Source: Streptomyces sp. 8K308 (GTDB taxonomy: Bacteria > Actinomycetota > Actinomycetes > Streptomycetales > Streptomycetaceae). Taken from it: a stretch of 64,000 nt of DNA. Under the pieces are notes generated by a model, which was not told the origin of the DNA, made no database searches, and was given only the letters and a program-made list of their open reading frames with translations. Below are positions 23,726 through 32,526 of this stretch, piece by piece. Where the stretch lies: contig NZ_SMKC01000006.1 of the NCBI RefSeq assembly GCF_004348315.1, positions 1-64,000 of the forward strand, given 5' to 3'. The position numbers and the translations under genes are program-made. Position 1 is the stretch's first letter. The number at the start of each line of letters is the position of its first letter.

Positions 23726-24361
23726 TCAGGTCCTGGCGACGCCGTGGTGCCAGGCCCAGGCGGCGATGCCGACGCGGTTACGAACGCCGAGCTTCGCCTG
23801 GATGTGCGCGACGTGGGTTTTCGCCGTGCCCGCGCTGATGAACAGTTCGCCGCCGATCTCGGCGTTGGTCAGGCCCCGGGCGACCAACGCCGCGATCTCG
23901 GTCTCGCGTTCGGTGAGGGGGGCGACTGCCGGTGCCGTCGGGGTGGCGGGGGTGGTCAGGCTGCTCAGCAGCCGCACGGTCAACTGCGGACTGATGAGGG
24001 TGTCGCCCGCCATCGCCGCGCGCACGCCCTCGATCAGCAGGGTGGGTCCTGAACGTTTGAGCAGGAAACCGCACGCGCCGTCGCTCAGCGCGGTGTGCAC
24101 ATACTCGTCCAGGTCGAAGGTGGACACGACGACGACCCGGGTCACCGCCGCCAGTCGCCTGGTGACCTCCAGGCCGTCAAGCCCCGGCATGCGGACGTCG
24201 GTGACCAGCACGTCCGGCTTCAACGAGCGGGCCAGTTCGACGGCGGCGAGGCCGTCGGCCGCCTCGCCGACGACCGACATGTCGGGCTGGGAGTCCAGCA
24301 CCATGCGGAAGCCGCCCCGGATGTCGTCCTGGTCGTCCGCCAGCAGAACGCGTATCGTCAC
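23726..24361 (-). CDS. NarL/LuxR-family response regulator
   Basis: 211 aa. Receiver: IRVLLADDQDDIRGGF, Asp in VLVTDVRMPGLDG, Lys in LLKRSGP. HTH: LTERETEIAALVARGLTNAEIGGELFISAGTAKTHVAHI. GTG 24361 lies four bases after the kinase stop, so the pair is coupled. Candidate target sites are the repeated elements upstream of the genes at 25748 and 26541. Confidence 0.9.
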   Translation of the reverse strand: MTIRVLLADDQDDIRGGFRMVLDSQPDMSVVGEAADGLAAVELARSLKPDVLVTDVRMPGLDGLEVTRRLAAVTRVVVVSTFDLDEYVHTALSDGACGFLLKRSGPTLLIEGVRAAMAGDTLISPQLTVRLLSSLTTPATPTAPAVAPLTERETEIAALVARGLTNAEIGGELFISAGTAKTHVAHIQAKLGVRNRVGIAAWAWHHGVART

Positions 24362-24365
24362 CGGC

Positions 24366-25583
24366 TCATGATCCCGGAGCGTCGCGGAGAGCGGGAAACG
24401 AGGCGACGACCCGCCAGCCGTGCCGGCCGGCACCGGCGTGGGGACCCGCGGTCAGCTCGCCCCCCGCCACGGTGACGCTCTCCCGCAGGCCGACGAGCCC
24501 GTGGCCGCCGTGGCGGCGGGTCCCGGGGATGCACCCGCGCCCGGGGTGGTCTCCGGTGACCTCGTCGACCACCTCGACCTCCACCCGTCCCCTCGCTCCC
24601 CACCGCACGGCGACGGTCACCGCCGCGGCGGCGGTCGCGTGCCGGCGGACGTTGGTCAGTGCCTCGCTGACCACCCGGTAGCCCACGGCCTGTGCCTCCC
24701 GACCGAGCGCGCCGGACGCCTCCGGGTCGGCCGCCAGACGGACGGGCGTCCCGTCGGCCAACTGGAACCGGCGGACCAGGTCGGGGAGATGCCCCAGGTC
24801 GTGGGGGGAGGACGTGGTGGGCCGGGCGCCGTCCGCCTCGCGCAGCGCCTGGACCGTCCGGTCCATGGTCTCCAGCGCGTGCAGGCCGGCCGACTCGATG
24901 CGTTCCAGGGCGGGCAACGCCTGGCCCGGATCCGTGTCCGCGACGAACCGTGCGGCCTGCGCCTGCGCGACGATGGCGCTCACGTCGTGCGCGACGAAGT
25001 CGTGGAGGTCCCGGGCCAGTTGCAGCTGCTGACGCCGCCTCGCCGCGGCGACCACGCGGCGGGTGCGGCGGGCCAGCCGCCGTGGGTAGGCCCCCAGCCC
25101 AACGGCGACGCACACCGGCAGGAGCCAGGTCGCGGCCGCCCCCACGCGTTCAAGCCACGACACCGGCCCGTCAAGCAGGACGGCCGGCCACAGGGCGCAG
25201 GCGGCGCCTGCCGGCAGCGCGGCGAGAACCGCCTCCCGGGCCGGCGCCCACCGTGCCGTCGCCGCCAGCAGGGCCAGCAGCGCGCCCACTTCGGCGAGCT
25301 TCCATCCGGCGGCGGCCTCACCGACCGGGCGCGGCTGTGCGAGCGTCGCGGTGAGGGACAGCGTCGACGCGGCCGCGAGCAGCCAGCCGAGGCGGGCGCG
25401 GACGGCTCGGTGCCGGATCGCGACGGCCGTCCACAGGGTGAGGCAGACGGTGACGGCGGCCGGAACGGTGTGCCACGGACCGGTCTCCCCCGCGAGGGTC
25501 ACGGCCGCGACCGCCGCTGACGCCAGGGCGACGGCAGCGGCCGTCTCAAGGACCGGCACGCGGCCAGGGCACAGGGGTGACAT
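24366..25583 (-). CDS. HisKA_3 sensor histidine kinase
   Basis: 405 aa. About six hydrophobic segments in the first ~200 residues, then phospho-acceptor helix LQLARDLHDFVAHDVSAIVAQ and ATPase motifs SEALTNVRRHA (N box) and GGHGLVGLRESVTVAGGEL (G box). The short ATPase domain is typical of actinobacterial NarX-type kinases. ATG at 25583; upstream frame rejected because it lies within the divergent promoter region. Operon with the response regulator. Confidence 0.9.
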   Translation of the reverse strand: MSPLCPGRVPVLETAAAVALASAAVAAVTLAGETGPWHTVPAAVTVCLTLWTAVAIRHRAVRARLGWLLAAASTLSLTATLAQPRPVGEAAAGWKLAEVGALLALLAATARWAPAREAVLAALPAGAACALWPAVLLDGPVSWLERVGAAATWLLPVCVAVGLGAYPRRLARRTRRVVAAARRRQQLQLARDLHDFVAHDVSAIVAQAQAARFVADTDPGQALPALERIESAGLHALETMDRTVQALREADGARPTTSSPHDLGHLPDLVRRFQLADGTPVRLAADPEASGALGREAQAVGYRVVSEALTNVRRHATAAAAVTVAVRWGARGRVEVEVVDEVTGDHPGRGCIPGTRRHGGHGLVGLRESVTVAGGELTAGPHAGAGRHGWRVVASFPALRDAPGS

Positions 25584-25621
25584 GGCGCGAGCGTACGTCC
25601 ACCGCCGGGGCGGGCGTATCC

Positions 25622-25676
25622 GCCGTTCGGCAGGGACCCGGCACCGTGCCAGGCCCGGCGCGTCTGCCGAAACGCC
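25622..25676. promoter_or_regulatory. Composite repeat element, copy 1
   Basis: Contains GCCGTTCGGCAG (25622-25633), CCCGGCACCGTGCC (25637-25650) and CTGCCGAAACGCC (25664-25676). It lies between the divergent histidine-kinase gene and the membrane-protein gene at 25748. The same three parts recur at 26400-26457. Confidence 0.5.
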
Positions 25677-25747
25677 GATGTGGCGGGGCGGGAGGCGGCG
25701 GGACGCTGAGCCGGTCACGCCACGCCGGTTCCGAAGGGATCCCGACC

Positions 25748-26365
25748 ATGACCTCGCCCCTCAAGCCCCTGCCCGCTCCGCCGAGTCGGCGGGTCCGCGC
25801 CAGCTCCGGCGGCCCGTCCGTTCCGGTCTCCCGACCCGTCCGCTGGGCCGCGCACGCGGCGGCGCTCACCCTGGTGCCCTCCGGCCTGTGGCGGGTGGCC
25901 GTCGCGTTGGGGGTGCCGTCCGGCTTCGCCGAGGGGAGCGGTCTCGGCCCGGACAGCTTCCCGGGCCCGTTCTCGTTCTACCTGATCGGGCTGAGCATCG
26001 TGGCGGAGGCGCTCGGCCTCCTCGCCCTCGGTCTGGTGCGGCCGTGGGGCGAGGTGGTACCTGGCTGGGTGCCGTGGCTGGGCGGGCGCCGGGTGCCCGT
26101 CCGGGCGGTCGTGATACCAGCCGGGCTCGGCGCGCTGGTGGTCACCACCGCGGCGGTGCTGGGCGCGATCGGCTGGAACGGGTCGGAGAACATGGCGCAC
26201 CCGGACGCCCCCGACGGCGCCGCGTACTGGGTGATGACAGCCGCGTACGCCCCGCTGCTGCTGTGGGGACCACTGCTCGCGATCGTCACCGTCGCCTACT
26301 ACCGGCGCCGCACCCGCCCGCGGCGACAAGCCGGCGGCACCGCGTGGCAGGGGCTGCCCGCCTGA
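25748..26365 (+). CDS. Four-helix membrane protein, unknown
   Basis: 205 aa. Pro-rich cytosolic N-terminus, then four hydrophobic segments: AAHAAALTLVPSGLWRVAVA; YLIGLSIVAEALGLLALGLV; VVIPAGLGALVVTTAAVLGA; YAPLLLWGPLLAIVTVAYY. Ends in an Arg-rich tail. ATG follows GAAGGGAT. Divergent from the two-component system and probably its target, given the shared element. Resembles small actinobacterial membrane proteins next to TCS genes; no name assigned. Confidence 0.7.
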   Translation: MTSPLKPLPAPPSRRVRASSGGPSVPVSRPVRWAAHAAALTLVPSGLWRVAVALGVPSGFAEGSGLGPDSFPGPFSFYLIGLSIVAEALGLLALGLVRPWGEVVPGWVPWLGGRRVPVRAVVIPAGLGALVVTTAAVLGAIGWNGSENMAHPDAPDGAAYWVMTAAYAPLLLWGPLLAIVTVAYYRRRTRPRRQAGGTAWQGLPA

Positions 26366-26399
26366 CTCCCGTGCCGGCGCGGCGTCCACCGAGCGGCGT

Positions 26400-26457
26400 C
26401 TGCCAAACGGCATACGAGACACGCCCGGCACCATGCCTCTTTCCTGCCGATCGGCAG
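26400..26457. promoter_or_regulatory. Composite repeat element, copy 2
   Basis: CTGCCAAACGGC (26400-26411), CCCGGCACCATGCC (26424-26437, one mismatch to copy 1) and the perfect 14-base palindrome CTGCCGATCGGCAG (26444-26457). It ends 83 bases before the start of the secreted-protein gene. Confidence 0.5.
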
Positions 26458-26540
26458 ATGGTTCCCGGCCCGCGCGGGGACGAGGCTTCAACCACCGATC
26501 AGGCCGGCCCAAGGGGGCGGAGAGCCAAGGGAGTTCAGCC

Positions 26541-27206
26541 GTGTCCCCCAACACCAACCGTCGCCGTCTCACCCCGCGCCGGGCCGCCGCGGTGGCAGCG
26601 CTGCTCGCGCTGGCCACGGCGACGGGTTCGCACGCGTCCGCGACGACGCCAGGCGGCGCCCCGGAACGGGCGCACCGGGATCGGGCGTCCGACAACGCCC
26701 GCGTGCGGGGATCAGCCGACATCCACTACGCCTTCTCGCCGAACGACACCATCCACTTCACCGTCAACGCGGTCGCCGACCCGTTCTCGCGCCCCTACCC
26801 CGGTCCGGACGGCACACAGCCCGGCCTGCCGACCGACGCCCACGGCACCATCAGCTGGTCGCACCGCGTGGCGTCCACCGGGGAACTGATGGAGTCCGAG
26901 GCGGCGGTCGACTGCCTGGTGACCGGCGGCCGCACAGCCACCGTCACGGCCGTCGTCACCGCGGTCAACGACGAGAGGCTGAACGACACCATCGGCCAAC
27001 GCGTCGGCATCAGCGTCCAGGACGGTGGGCCCGGCCCAAGGCATGACCGCCTCGGGTTCTCCTGGGGCGTGGGGAACCTCGACATCGACGACGACGGCAA
27101 CCTGACGGCCGGACGTACCGGCACCTGCATGGCACCGGCGCCGTTCGCGCCCGTGATCCACGGCGGCTACACCGTCCACCACTCCGAGCTCCCCACGTCC
27201 CCCTGA
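26541..27206 (+). CDS. Secreted protein of unknown function
   Basis: 221 aa. Signal peptide: RRRLTPRRAAAVAALLALAT with a likely cleavage after SHASA. The mature part is a soluble beta-rich domain: IHYAFSPNDTIHFTVNAVAD, then LVTGGRTATVTAVVTAVND and a single pair of cysteines (DCLV, GTCM) that may form a disulfide. GTG 26541 has AAGGGAG. Followed directly by a terminator. Predicted to belong to the regulon of the adjacent two-component system. Confidence 0.7.
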   Translation: MSPNTNRRRLTPRRAAAVAALLALATATGSHASATTPGGAPERAHRDRASDNARVRGSADIHYAFSPNDTIHFTVNAVADPFSRPYPGPDGTQPGLPTDAHGTISWSHRVASTGELMESEAAVDCLVTGGRTATVTAVVTAVNDERLNDTIGQRVGISVQDGGPGPRHDRLGFSWGVGNLDIDDDGNLTAGRTGTCMAPAPFAPVIHGGYTVHHSELPTSP

Positions 27207-27235
27207 GGACGCGGCGTTGGCCGGTCGCCGCGTCC
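27207..27235 (+). terminator. Terminator hairpin after secreted-protein gene
   Basis: Perfect 10-bp stem (27207-27216 with 27226-27235), 9-base loop, starting at the base after the stop codon. No T-run, as is common for streptomycete terminators. Confidence 0.75.
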
Positions 27236-27312
27236 GCACGGGCGTCGCCCACATGGTCGATCGCACGGCCGCCCTACGGGGACCGTGGCGCCGACCGTGA
27301 TAAGCGCGTGCC

Positions 27313-29286
27313 ATGACGAAACCCACGCGTATCGGTGCGAAGCCGGCGCCTACTCGGTGGCCGCTGGCCGCCGTGGCGGCCGGCTTCGCGGCGCTGTCCC
27401 TGCTGCTGGTGCCGCCGTCGCTGGCGCTGGGCTGGGACGAGATCGTGTACGTCAGCCAGTGGCCGTCCTTCGGCCCGACCGCGCCGTTCAGCGCGCCGCG
27501 GTCACGCGGGGTGCCGCTGCTGGTGGCGCCGGTGGCGGCGGTGACGGACTCGGTGGTGGCGCTGCGCTGCTGGCTCGCGGCGGCGGCCGGTCTCGCGCTC
27601 TACCTCGGCTATCTGCCGTGGCTCGCGCTCCTCCCGGGGCGACGCGCGCTGGTGCCGGTCGCGGCGGCGGCGTACGGCACGCTGTGGTTCGCGCTCTTCT
27701 ACGGCGGCTCGGCGATGCCGAACCACTACGTGGCGATGGCCGCGGTCGGCGCGGTGGGCGCCTTCGCCCGGCGCCGCTGGCTGGCGCTGGCCGCGGCGGT
27801 GACGGCCGCGGGCCTGATGCGGGCCAGCGACGCGTTCTGGCTCGCCCTGCCGCTGCTTTTCTGGCCAGCCGCAGCGGGCCTGGCGGTCCGCGTGGCGACG
27901 GCCTCCGGCGGCGCGAGGTCCCCCGTGAACCCACGGGATCGCTGCGCGACGGCCCCAGCCGACCGGCAAACGGGCATGGCGCGTCTGGCGGCCCGCGTGG
28001 CGACTGCCGCCGGACGGCCGCGCGTAGCGGGCCTCGCGGCCCGCCTGCGGGGCCGCCGCGCGGCGGCCTCAGCGGCCGGAGAGGCCGGAAGTCGGCGGCG
28101 CCCGCACGGCGCGTGGCAGGCCACGACGAACGCCCGCGCCGACGCGGGCAGCGTCCGGGCGACGACCGCGCCGGACGGCGCGGACGACGCCACGGTCCCT
28201 GCCCCGCCGGACGGCGCACGCAGCGCCGCGGTCCCGCCCACGCCGAACGGCCCGCGCGACGCCGAAGCCCCGGCCGCCCCAGACGGCACCTCGTCGCCGC
28301 GCCGCAGCCACGCGACGACCGCGCCGGACGACACGGCCGATGCCGGAGCCACGACCACGCCGCACGGCGCCACCTCCGCCGCGCCGCACGGCGCCCGGTG
28401 GTCGCGCCGCGTGTGGGCCGCCGTCTCAGCCCGCGCGGCCAGCGCCCTCGCGGTCGTCGCCAGGCCTGACACGGCCAGCGCCCGCGCGGTCGTGGTGGGG
28501 TTGGTGGCCGGTGTGGGGCCGTGGGTGGTGGAGGCGGAGGCGCGGTTCGGTGGAGTGTGGGAGAGGCTGCGGGAGGCGAGTGAGATCCAGGGTGGGGCGG
28601 GGCTGACGTTCTCGTTGCCGGCGCACGCCGCCGCGCTCGACGGACCGTTGCTGTGTCGGCCGTGCGAGGGGGATCCCGTGGTGTGGCCGCTGCTGGCGTG
28701 GTGGCTGGCGCTGCCGCCGCTCACCGCCGTCGGTCTGTACGTCGGCAGGCGGCTGCCGGCCGCGAACGCCCTGTGGCTCGCGGTGGTCACCGCGGGCTCC
28801 CTCTCCTTCACCTACCTGTTCCTCATCGACTACGCGGCCACCCGCTTCCTGCTGCCGGTCTACGCGCTGCTGGCGATCCCGGCGATGTTGGGCGCGCGGG
28901 ACCTGGCCCGTCGGTTGCCGTGGCGGGCCGGTGCCGTCAACGCGGTCGTCGCCGTCGTCGTGTTGGCCCACCTGGCGCCCCAACTGGCCGCCCTGCGCGC
29001 CCACGCCGGGATTCAGCGGCAGGCCCGAGCGGACTTCGCGCGCGTCGCGGCGGTGCTGCGCGGGCACGGCGTCGGGCCGCCGTGCGCGCTCGGCGGCGGG
29101 CAGGCGATCCCGGTGGCGCACGCGCTCGGCTGCCGCACGGCGGGCCGGGACGAGACGCCGACCGCGCTGGTGCTCAGGGACGAGGAGCCGCCGCGCGAGG
29201 CACGGGAGTGGACGGTGGCCGACGTGCCGGACACCTACAACGCGGGCTGGCGCGTCGCCGTCCCGCCGGCGGCCGGGGCGGGGTGA
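27313..29286 (+). CDS. Membrane protein, GT-C glycosyltransferase-like, with disordered insert
   Basis: 657 aa. The N-terminal third has about seven helices with an early DE pair in LALGWDEIVYVSQWP, the place where GT-C enzymes keep a catalytic acid. Residues ~200-385 form a hydrophilic, Ala/Arg/Thr/Pro-rich insert with imperfect repeats P(D/N/H)G-x9-10 (PDGADDATVPAP, PDGARSAAVPPT, PNGPRDAEAPAA). The remainder returns to helices (LLAWWLALPPLTAVGLYVG, FLIDYAATRFLLPVYALLAI) and a soluble C-terminus. Start ATG lacks a good ribosome site. Convergent 52-base overlap with the next gene. Confidence 0.65.
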   Translation: MTKPTRIGAKPAPTRWPLAAVAAGFAALSLLLVPPSLALGWDEIVYVSQWPSFGPTAPFSAPRSRGVPLLVAPVAAVTDSVVALRCWLAAAAGLALYLGYLPWLALLPGRRALVPVAAAAYGTLWFALFYGGSAMPNHYVAMAAVGAVGAFARRRWLALAAAVTAAGLMRASDAFWLALPLLFWPAAAGLAVRVATASGGARSPVNPRDRCATAPADRQTGMARLAARVATAAGRPRVAGLAARLRGRRAAASAAGEAGSRRRPHGAWQATTNARADAGSVRATTAPDGADDATVPAPPDGARSAAVPPTPNGPRDAEAPAAPDGTSSPRRSHATTAPDDTADAGATTTPHGATSAAPHGARWSRRVWAAVSARAASALAVVARPDTASARAVVVGLVAGVGPWVVEAEARFGGVWERLREASEIQGGAGLTFSLPAHAAALDGPLLCRPCEGDPVVWPLLAWWLALPPLTAVGLYVGRRLPAANALWLAVVTAGSLSFTYLFLIDYAATRFLLPVYALLAIPAMLGARDLARRLPWRAGAVNAVVAVVVLAHLAPQLAALRAHAGIQRQARADFARVAAVLRGHGVGPPCALGGGQAIPVAHALGCRTAGRDETPTALVLRDEEPPREAREWTVADVPDTYNAGWRVAVPPAAGAG

Positions 29287-29972
29287 GGCGGCCACGGGCC
29301 GAGGTCGGGCAGCCCGGCGGCGGCCGTGGGCGGGATGGTGGGCGCGCGCCCGGCCAGCCAGGCCGCCAGGTCGCGCAGCCGGCCGGTCACCACGACCACG
29401 ACCGCGCCCGCGCCGCCGTCGACGGACCACTCGCGCGGCACGTCCTCGGCGCGGAGGCGGGTGCCCGCCGGCAGCCGGCCGAGCAGGAAGTCGACGGCGT
29501 GCGCGGCCAACTCCGCGGGCCAGTCGTCGGGCCGCACGCCGAGGTCCAGGTCCACCGCGTGGATCCAGGACTCGCGCCAGCGCGCGAAGACCGTCGTGCC
29601 GATCGAGCCGTTGCGGAAGGTGACGGGACGGGACCAGTCCGCCTCGCGGACGCGGTCCCAGACCGCCGTCAACCGCGCGGTCTGGCGAGCGAGTTCGGCG
29701 CGGTGCTCGGCGGCCGAGCGCCCGGCCGCGGCCTCGATGATCGCGTCGCGCTCGGCCATGCCGCCGTCATAGGTCGGCACGAGCTCGCCGCGCAGGGCGT
29801 GTTCCGCGAGGCGGGCGAACATCCGCGCGTTGTCGGTGAGGTGCGCGAGCACGTGGCCGCGCGTCCAGCCGGGCAGCGGGGACGCCGCCCCGACCTGCGC
29901 GTCGGTGAGCCCGGCGACGAGCGCTTCCAGGGCGCGGTGGCCTTCGAGCACCGCGGTGACGGGAGGTCGCAT
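29235..29972 (-). CDS. Maleylpyruvate isomerase-family (DinB-like) protein
   Basis: 245 aa. Four-helix DinB/MDMPI N-domain: ALVAGLTDAQVGAASPLPGW, GHVLAHLTDNARMFARL with the conserved His, and RWRESWIHAVDLDLGVRPDDW with another. The C-terminal MDMPI domain ends GRLRDLAAWLAGR. The histidines bind a divalent metal and the family uses mycothiol as cofactor. Substrate unknown. Shares a strand and an 11-base gap with the upstream aminotransferase gene. Confidence 0.82.
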   Translation of the reverse strand: MRPPVTAVLEGHRALEALVAGLTDAQVGAASPLPGWTRGHVLAHLTDNARMFARLAEHALRGELVPTYDGGMAERDAIIEAAAGRSAAEHRAELARQTARLTAVWDRVREADWSRPVTFRNGSIGTTVFARWRESWIHAVDLDLGVRPDDWPAELAAHAVDFLLGRLPAGTRLRAEDVPREWSVDGGAGAVVVVVTGRLRDLAAWLAGRAPTIPPTAAAGLPDLGPWPPHPAPAAGGTATRQPAL

Positions 29973-29983
29973 GGGTCTTCAGC

Positions 29984-31168
29984 CTAGGACGCGATGGCCA
30001 GGGCGGCGATCGTCTCGACGGCGCGGTCGAGTTCGGCCTCGGTGTTGTAGTAGTGCGGGGAGAGCCGCACCAGCGGGTGCACGCCCCGGTCCTCGGTGTC
30101 GAACTGGGTCTGCTCGGGGTGTGTGGTGGTGACATTGATCCCCCGCGCCGCCAGCGCGGCGGCCACCTCGGCCGTGGGCACGCCGTCGACCTTGGCCGTG
30201 ACGATCGCGCAGCGGCGCTCGCCCTGGTCGTGCACGCTGACGCCCGGCAGTTCGGCCAACCGGGCGCGGAGCGTGGCGCCGAGCGCCAGCGCCCGCTCGC
30301 CGACGGCGTCAAGGCCGAGGTCGAGCGCCTGCCGTACGGCCGAGCCGAGGCCGAGGACGGCGGCGTAGTTCTTCTCCCAGGTCTCGAAGCGCGCGGCGCC
30401 CTCGTGCCAGGTGAAGCCGCGGCCACCGTCCCAGGTGGCGGAGGCGATCTCGGTGACGAAGGGTTCGACGCGCTCCAGCGTCTCGGGACGCACCCACAGG
30501 AAGCCCGTTCCGCGTGGCCCGCGCAGGAACTTGCGGCCGGTGCCGGTGAGCAGGTCGCAGCCGATCTCGGCGACGTCGACCGGGAACTGGCCGACCGACT
30601 GGGTGGCGTCCAGCAGGAACGGCACGCCCGCCGCCCGCGTGATCCGGCCGACCTCGACGACCGGATTGACCAGGCCGCCGCCGGTGGGCACATGGCTGAG
30701 GCCGACCAGCCTGACGCGCTCGTCCATCAGCTCGGCGAGCGCCGCCACGTCCAGCTGCCCGCTGGCGTCGTTGGGCACGACGACGACCTCCACGCCGGCG
30801 CGGCGCGCGAGCTGGAGGTACGCCAGCACGTTGCTGCCGTACTCGGCGCGCCCTGTCAGGATCCGGTCCCCGGGGCGGAAGGAGAACGCGAGGGAGTAGA
30901 AGCCGGCCTGCCAGGCGCGCGTCGAGTTGTCGAACAGCGCGATCTCCGTCGGCCGCCCGCCCACCAGCTCGGCGACGTCGGCGTGGACCCGCTCGATCCG
31001 CTCCCGCTCGCGATCGGCCGCCTCGTACCCGCCGATCTCCGCCTCGAGCTCCAGGTGCTCGGTCATCGTCCGCAGCGTGCGGCCCGAGAGAAGGCCGGCC
31101 CCCGCGTTGTTCAGGTGCGTCCGGCGCTCGACCCCGGGGGTCGCCCTGCGCAGTGCCTCGATGTCCAT
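29984..31168 (-). CDS. Class V aminotransferase / cysteine desulfurase-like PLP enzyme
   Basis: 394 aa. THLNNAGAGLLS at the start, LFDNSTRAWQAGFYSLAFSF, PLP-binding LLDATQSVGQFPVDV and the Schiff-base Lys in TGTGRKFLRGPRGTGFLWV. Closest groups by pattern are isopenicillin-N-epimerase-like and EgtE-like enzymes (C-S lyases or epimerases) rather than IscS: no catalytic Cys loop near the C-terminus. ATG at 31168. Divergent from a LysR regulator. Confidence 0.82.
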   Translation of the reverse strand: MDIEALRRATPGVERRTHLNNAGAGLLSGRTLRTMTEHLELEAEIGGYEAADRERERIERVHADVAELVGGRPTEIALFDNSTRAWQAGFYSLAFSFRPGDRILTGRAEYGSNVLAYLQLARRAGVEVVVVPNDASGQLDVAALAELMDERVRLVGLSHVPTGGGLVNPVVEVGRITRAAGVPFLLDATQSVGQFPVDVAEIGCDLLTGTGRKFLRGPRGTGFLWVRPETLERVEPFVTEIASATWDGGRGFTWHEGAARFETWEKNYAAVLGLGSAVRQALDLGLDAVGERALALGATLRARLAELPGVSVHDQGERRCAIVTAKVDGVPTAEVAAALAARGINVTTTHPEQTQFDTEDRGVHPLVRLSPHYYNTEAELDRAVETIAALAIAS

Positions 31169-31203
31169 GGCTCCACGCTGCCGGGCCACGTCTCGACAGT
31201 AAA

Positions 31204-31224
31204 GTGAATCTTTCCGGTGTTCAC
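31204..31224. promoter_or_regulatory. Candidate LysR operator
   Basis: GTGAA-N11-TTCAC, a 21-base interrupted palindrome in the 92-base gap between the divergent aminotransferase and LysR genes. Confidence 0.5.
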
Positions 31225-31260
31225 CCGTCAGAGATGGTGATGAATGGGGGTGGCGCGTCC

Positions 31261-32175
31261 GTGTACAACCTGCGCCGGCTCGAGATCCTGCGGGAGCTGC
31301 GGCACCGCGGCACGCTGGCGGCCGTAGCCGCGGCCCTCTCCTACAGCCCGTCCGCCGTCTCCCAGCAGCTGTCGCAGCTGGAGCGTGAGGTCGGCGCGCC
31401 CCTGCTCGAGCCGCACGGCCGCCGGGTGCGGCTGACGCCGCAGGCCGAGATCCTGGTCGCCCACACCGAGGCGGTGCTGCGGCGGCTCGACCGGGCGGCG
31501 GCCGACATCGCCGCGTCGCTGGCCGAGGTGACGGGGACGCTGCGGGTGGCCGGGTTCCAGACGGCCGCGCTCGCGCTGTTGCCGTCCGCGCTGAGCTGGC
31601 TGCGCGAGACCCACCCGGGGGTGCGGCTGACGTTCACGCAGGCCGAGCCGGACACCGCGCTGCCCGCGCTGCTCGCCCGGGACTGCGACCTGGTCGTCGA
31701 CGAGGTCTTCCCCGGCCGGCCGCAGGCCCGCGCCGCCGAGGTCGAGCACCGGCCGCTGTGGCGCGACCCGATGCGTCTTGCCACGCGGGGGCCGGCGGAT
31801 CTCGCGGCGCTCGCCGGGCGGCCGTGGGTGATGGAGCCGGTGGGCACGCCCGCGCGGGAGTGGACGACGGCCGTGTGCCGGGAGGCCGGGTTCGAGCCGG
31901 ACGTCGTGTTCGAGAGCGCCGACATGCTGGTGCACGCGGAGCTGGTGGCGGCCGGCCACGCGGCGGCGTTCCTGCCCGACCTGCTGTGGTACGACCGCCG
32001 GCCGCCGGTCGCGCTGCGCCACCTGGCGGCCGACCACTACCGGGACGTGCTGGTCACCGTGCGCTCCGGCGCGGCCGAACACCCCCTGGTGCGGGCGGTG
32101 TTGACCGCGCTCTCGGCTGCGGCCGACACCGCGAGGGGCAAGGTGCGCCGACGCCTGGCAGAGCAATACAACTAG
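31261..32175 (+). CDS. LysR-family regulator
   Basis: About 304 aa. HTH: LRRLEILRELRHRGTLAAVA, ALSYSPSAVSQQLSQLEREV. Effector domain: GFQTAALALLPSALSWLRE, HPGVRLTFTQAEPDTALPAL. GTG 31261 behind a GGGGG site is preferred; ATG 31234 and 31240 would extend it. The stop codon overlaps the first base of a MITE-like repeat, so the C-terminus may have been altered by that insertion. Confidence 0.85.
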   Translation: MYNLRRLEILRELRHRGTLAAVAAALSYSPSAVSQQLSQLEREVGAPLLEPHGRRVRLTPQAEILVAHTEAVLRRLDRAAADIAASLAEVTGTLRVAGFQTAALALLPSALSWLRETHPGVRLTFTQAEPDTALPALLARDCDLVVDEVFPGRPQARAAEVEHRPLWRDPMRLATRGPADLAALAGRPWVMEPVGTPAREWTTAVCREAGFEPDVVFESADMLVHAELVAAGHAAAFLPDLLWYDRRPPVALRHLAADHYRDVLVTVRSGAAEHPLVRAVLTALSAAADTARGKVRRRLAEQYN

Positions 32176-32319
32176 GTCCTGTCCTGTCGAGCTTGTCGGA
32201 TCTGCCCGCGGCGTCAGACGCGGTGCTCCCCCAGGCTTCGTCCGGGTGGGGGCACCCCCACCCAGGCCGCCAGGCCTGAGGGAGTCGCGGGCCCGAAGAA
32301 GATCGGCAGGACAGGGCCC
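32175..32319. mobile_element. MITE-like element with ~30-bp terminal inverted repeats
   Basis: The left end GGTCCTGTCCTGTCGAGCTT and the reverse complement of the right end (GGGCCCTGTCCTGCCGATCT) match over about 30 bases with few differences. The 145-base element has no ORF. Internally GGGTGGGGG/CCCCCACCC (32244-32263) forms a tight hairpin, a repeat type common in streptomycete intergenic DNA. No clear target duplication. Confidence 0.6.
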
Positions 32320-32360
32320 AGACCGGGGGCCTCCGCCTCGACCGGCCTGGTGCGGCGGCC

Positions 32361-32457
32361 GGCGCCCCGGGATCTCGATCTCGACGACGTCGCCGGGGCG
32401 CAGGGCGCACCGGCGGTACTGGACCACGGGACCACGGCGGACACCCAGTCCCGGAGC
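32361..32457 (-). pseudogene. Possible FAH-family C-terminal remnant
   Basis: One minus-strand frame reads GLGVRRGPVVQYRRC then ALRPGDVVEIEIPG. The LRPGDVVEIEI string is the conserved near-C-terminal strand of fumarylacetoacetate hydrolase-family proteins. It has no start and is bounded by the kinase gene on one side and the MITE-like element on the other. Short match, so tentative. Confidence 0.3.
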
Positions 32458-32526
32458 GACGGCCGGACAGGAACGGCCAGGGCAAGAACGGCCGGGCCGG
32501 CCGACCGGCCGAACACCGGCTCGCCG

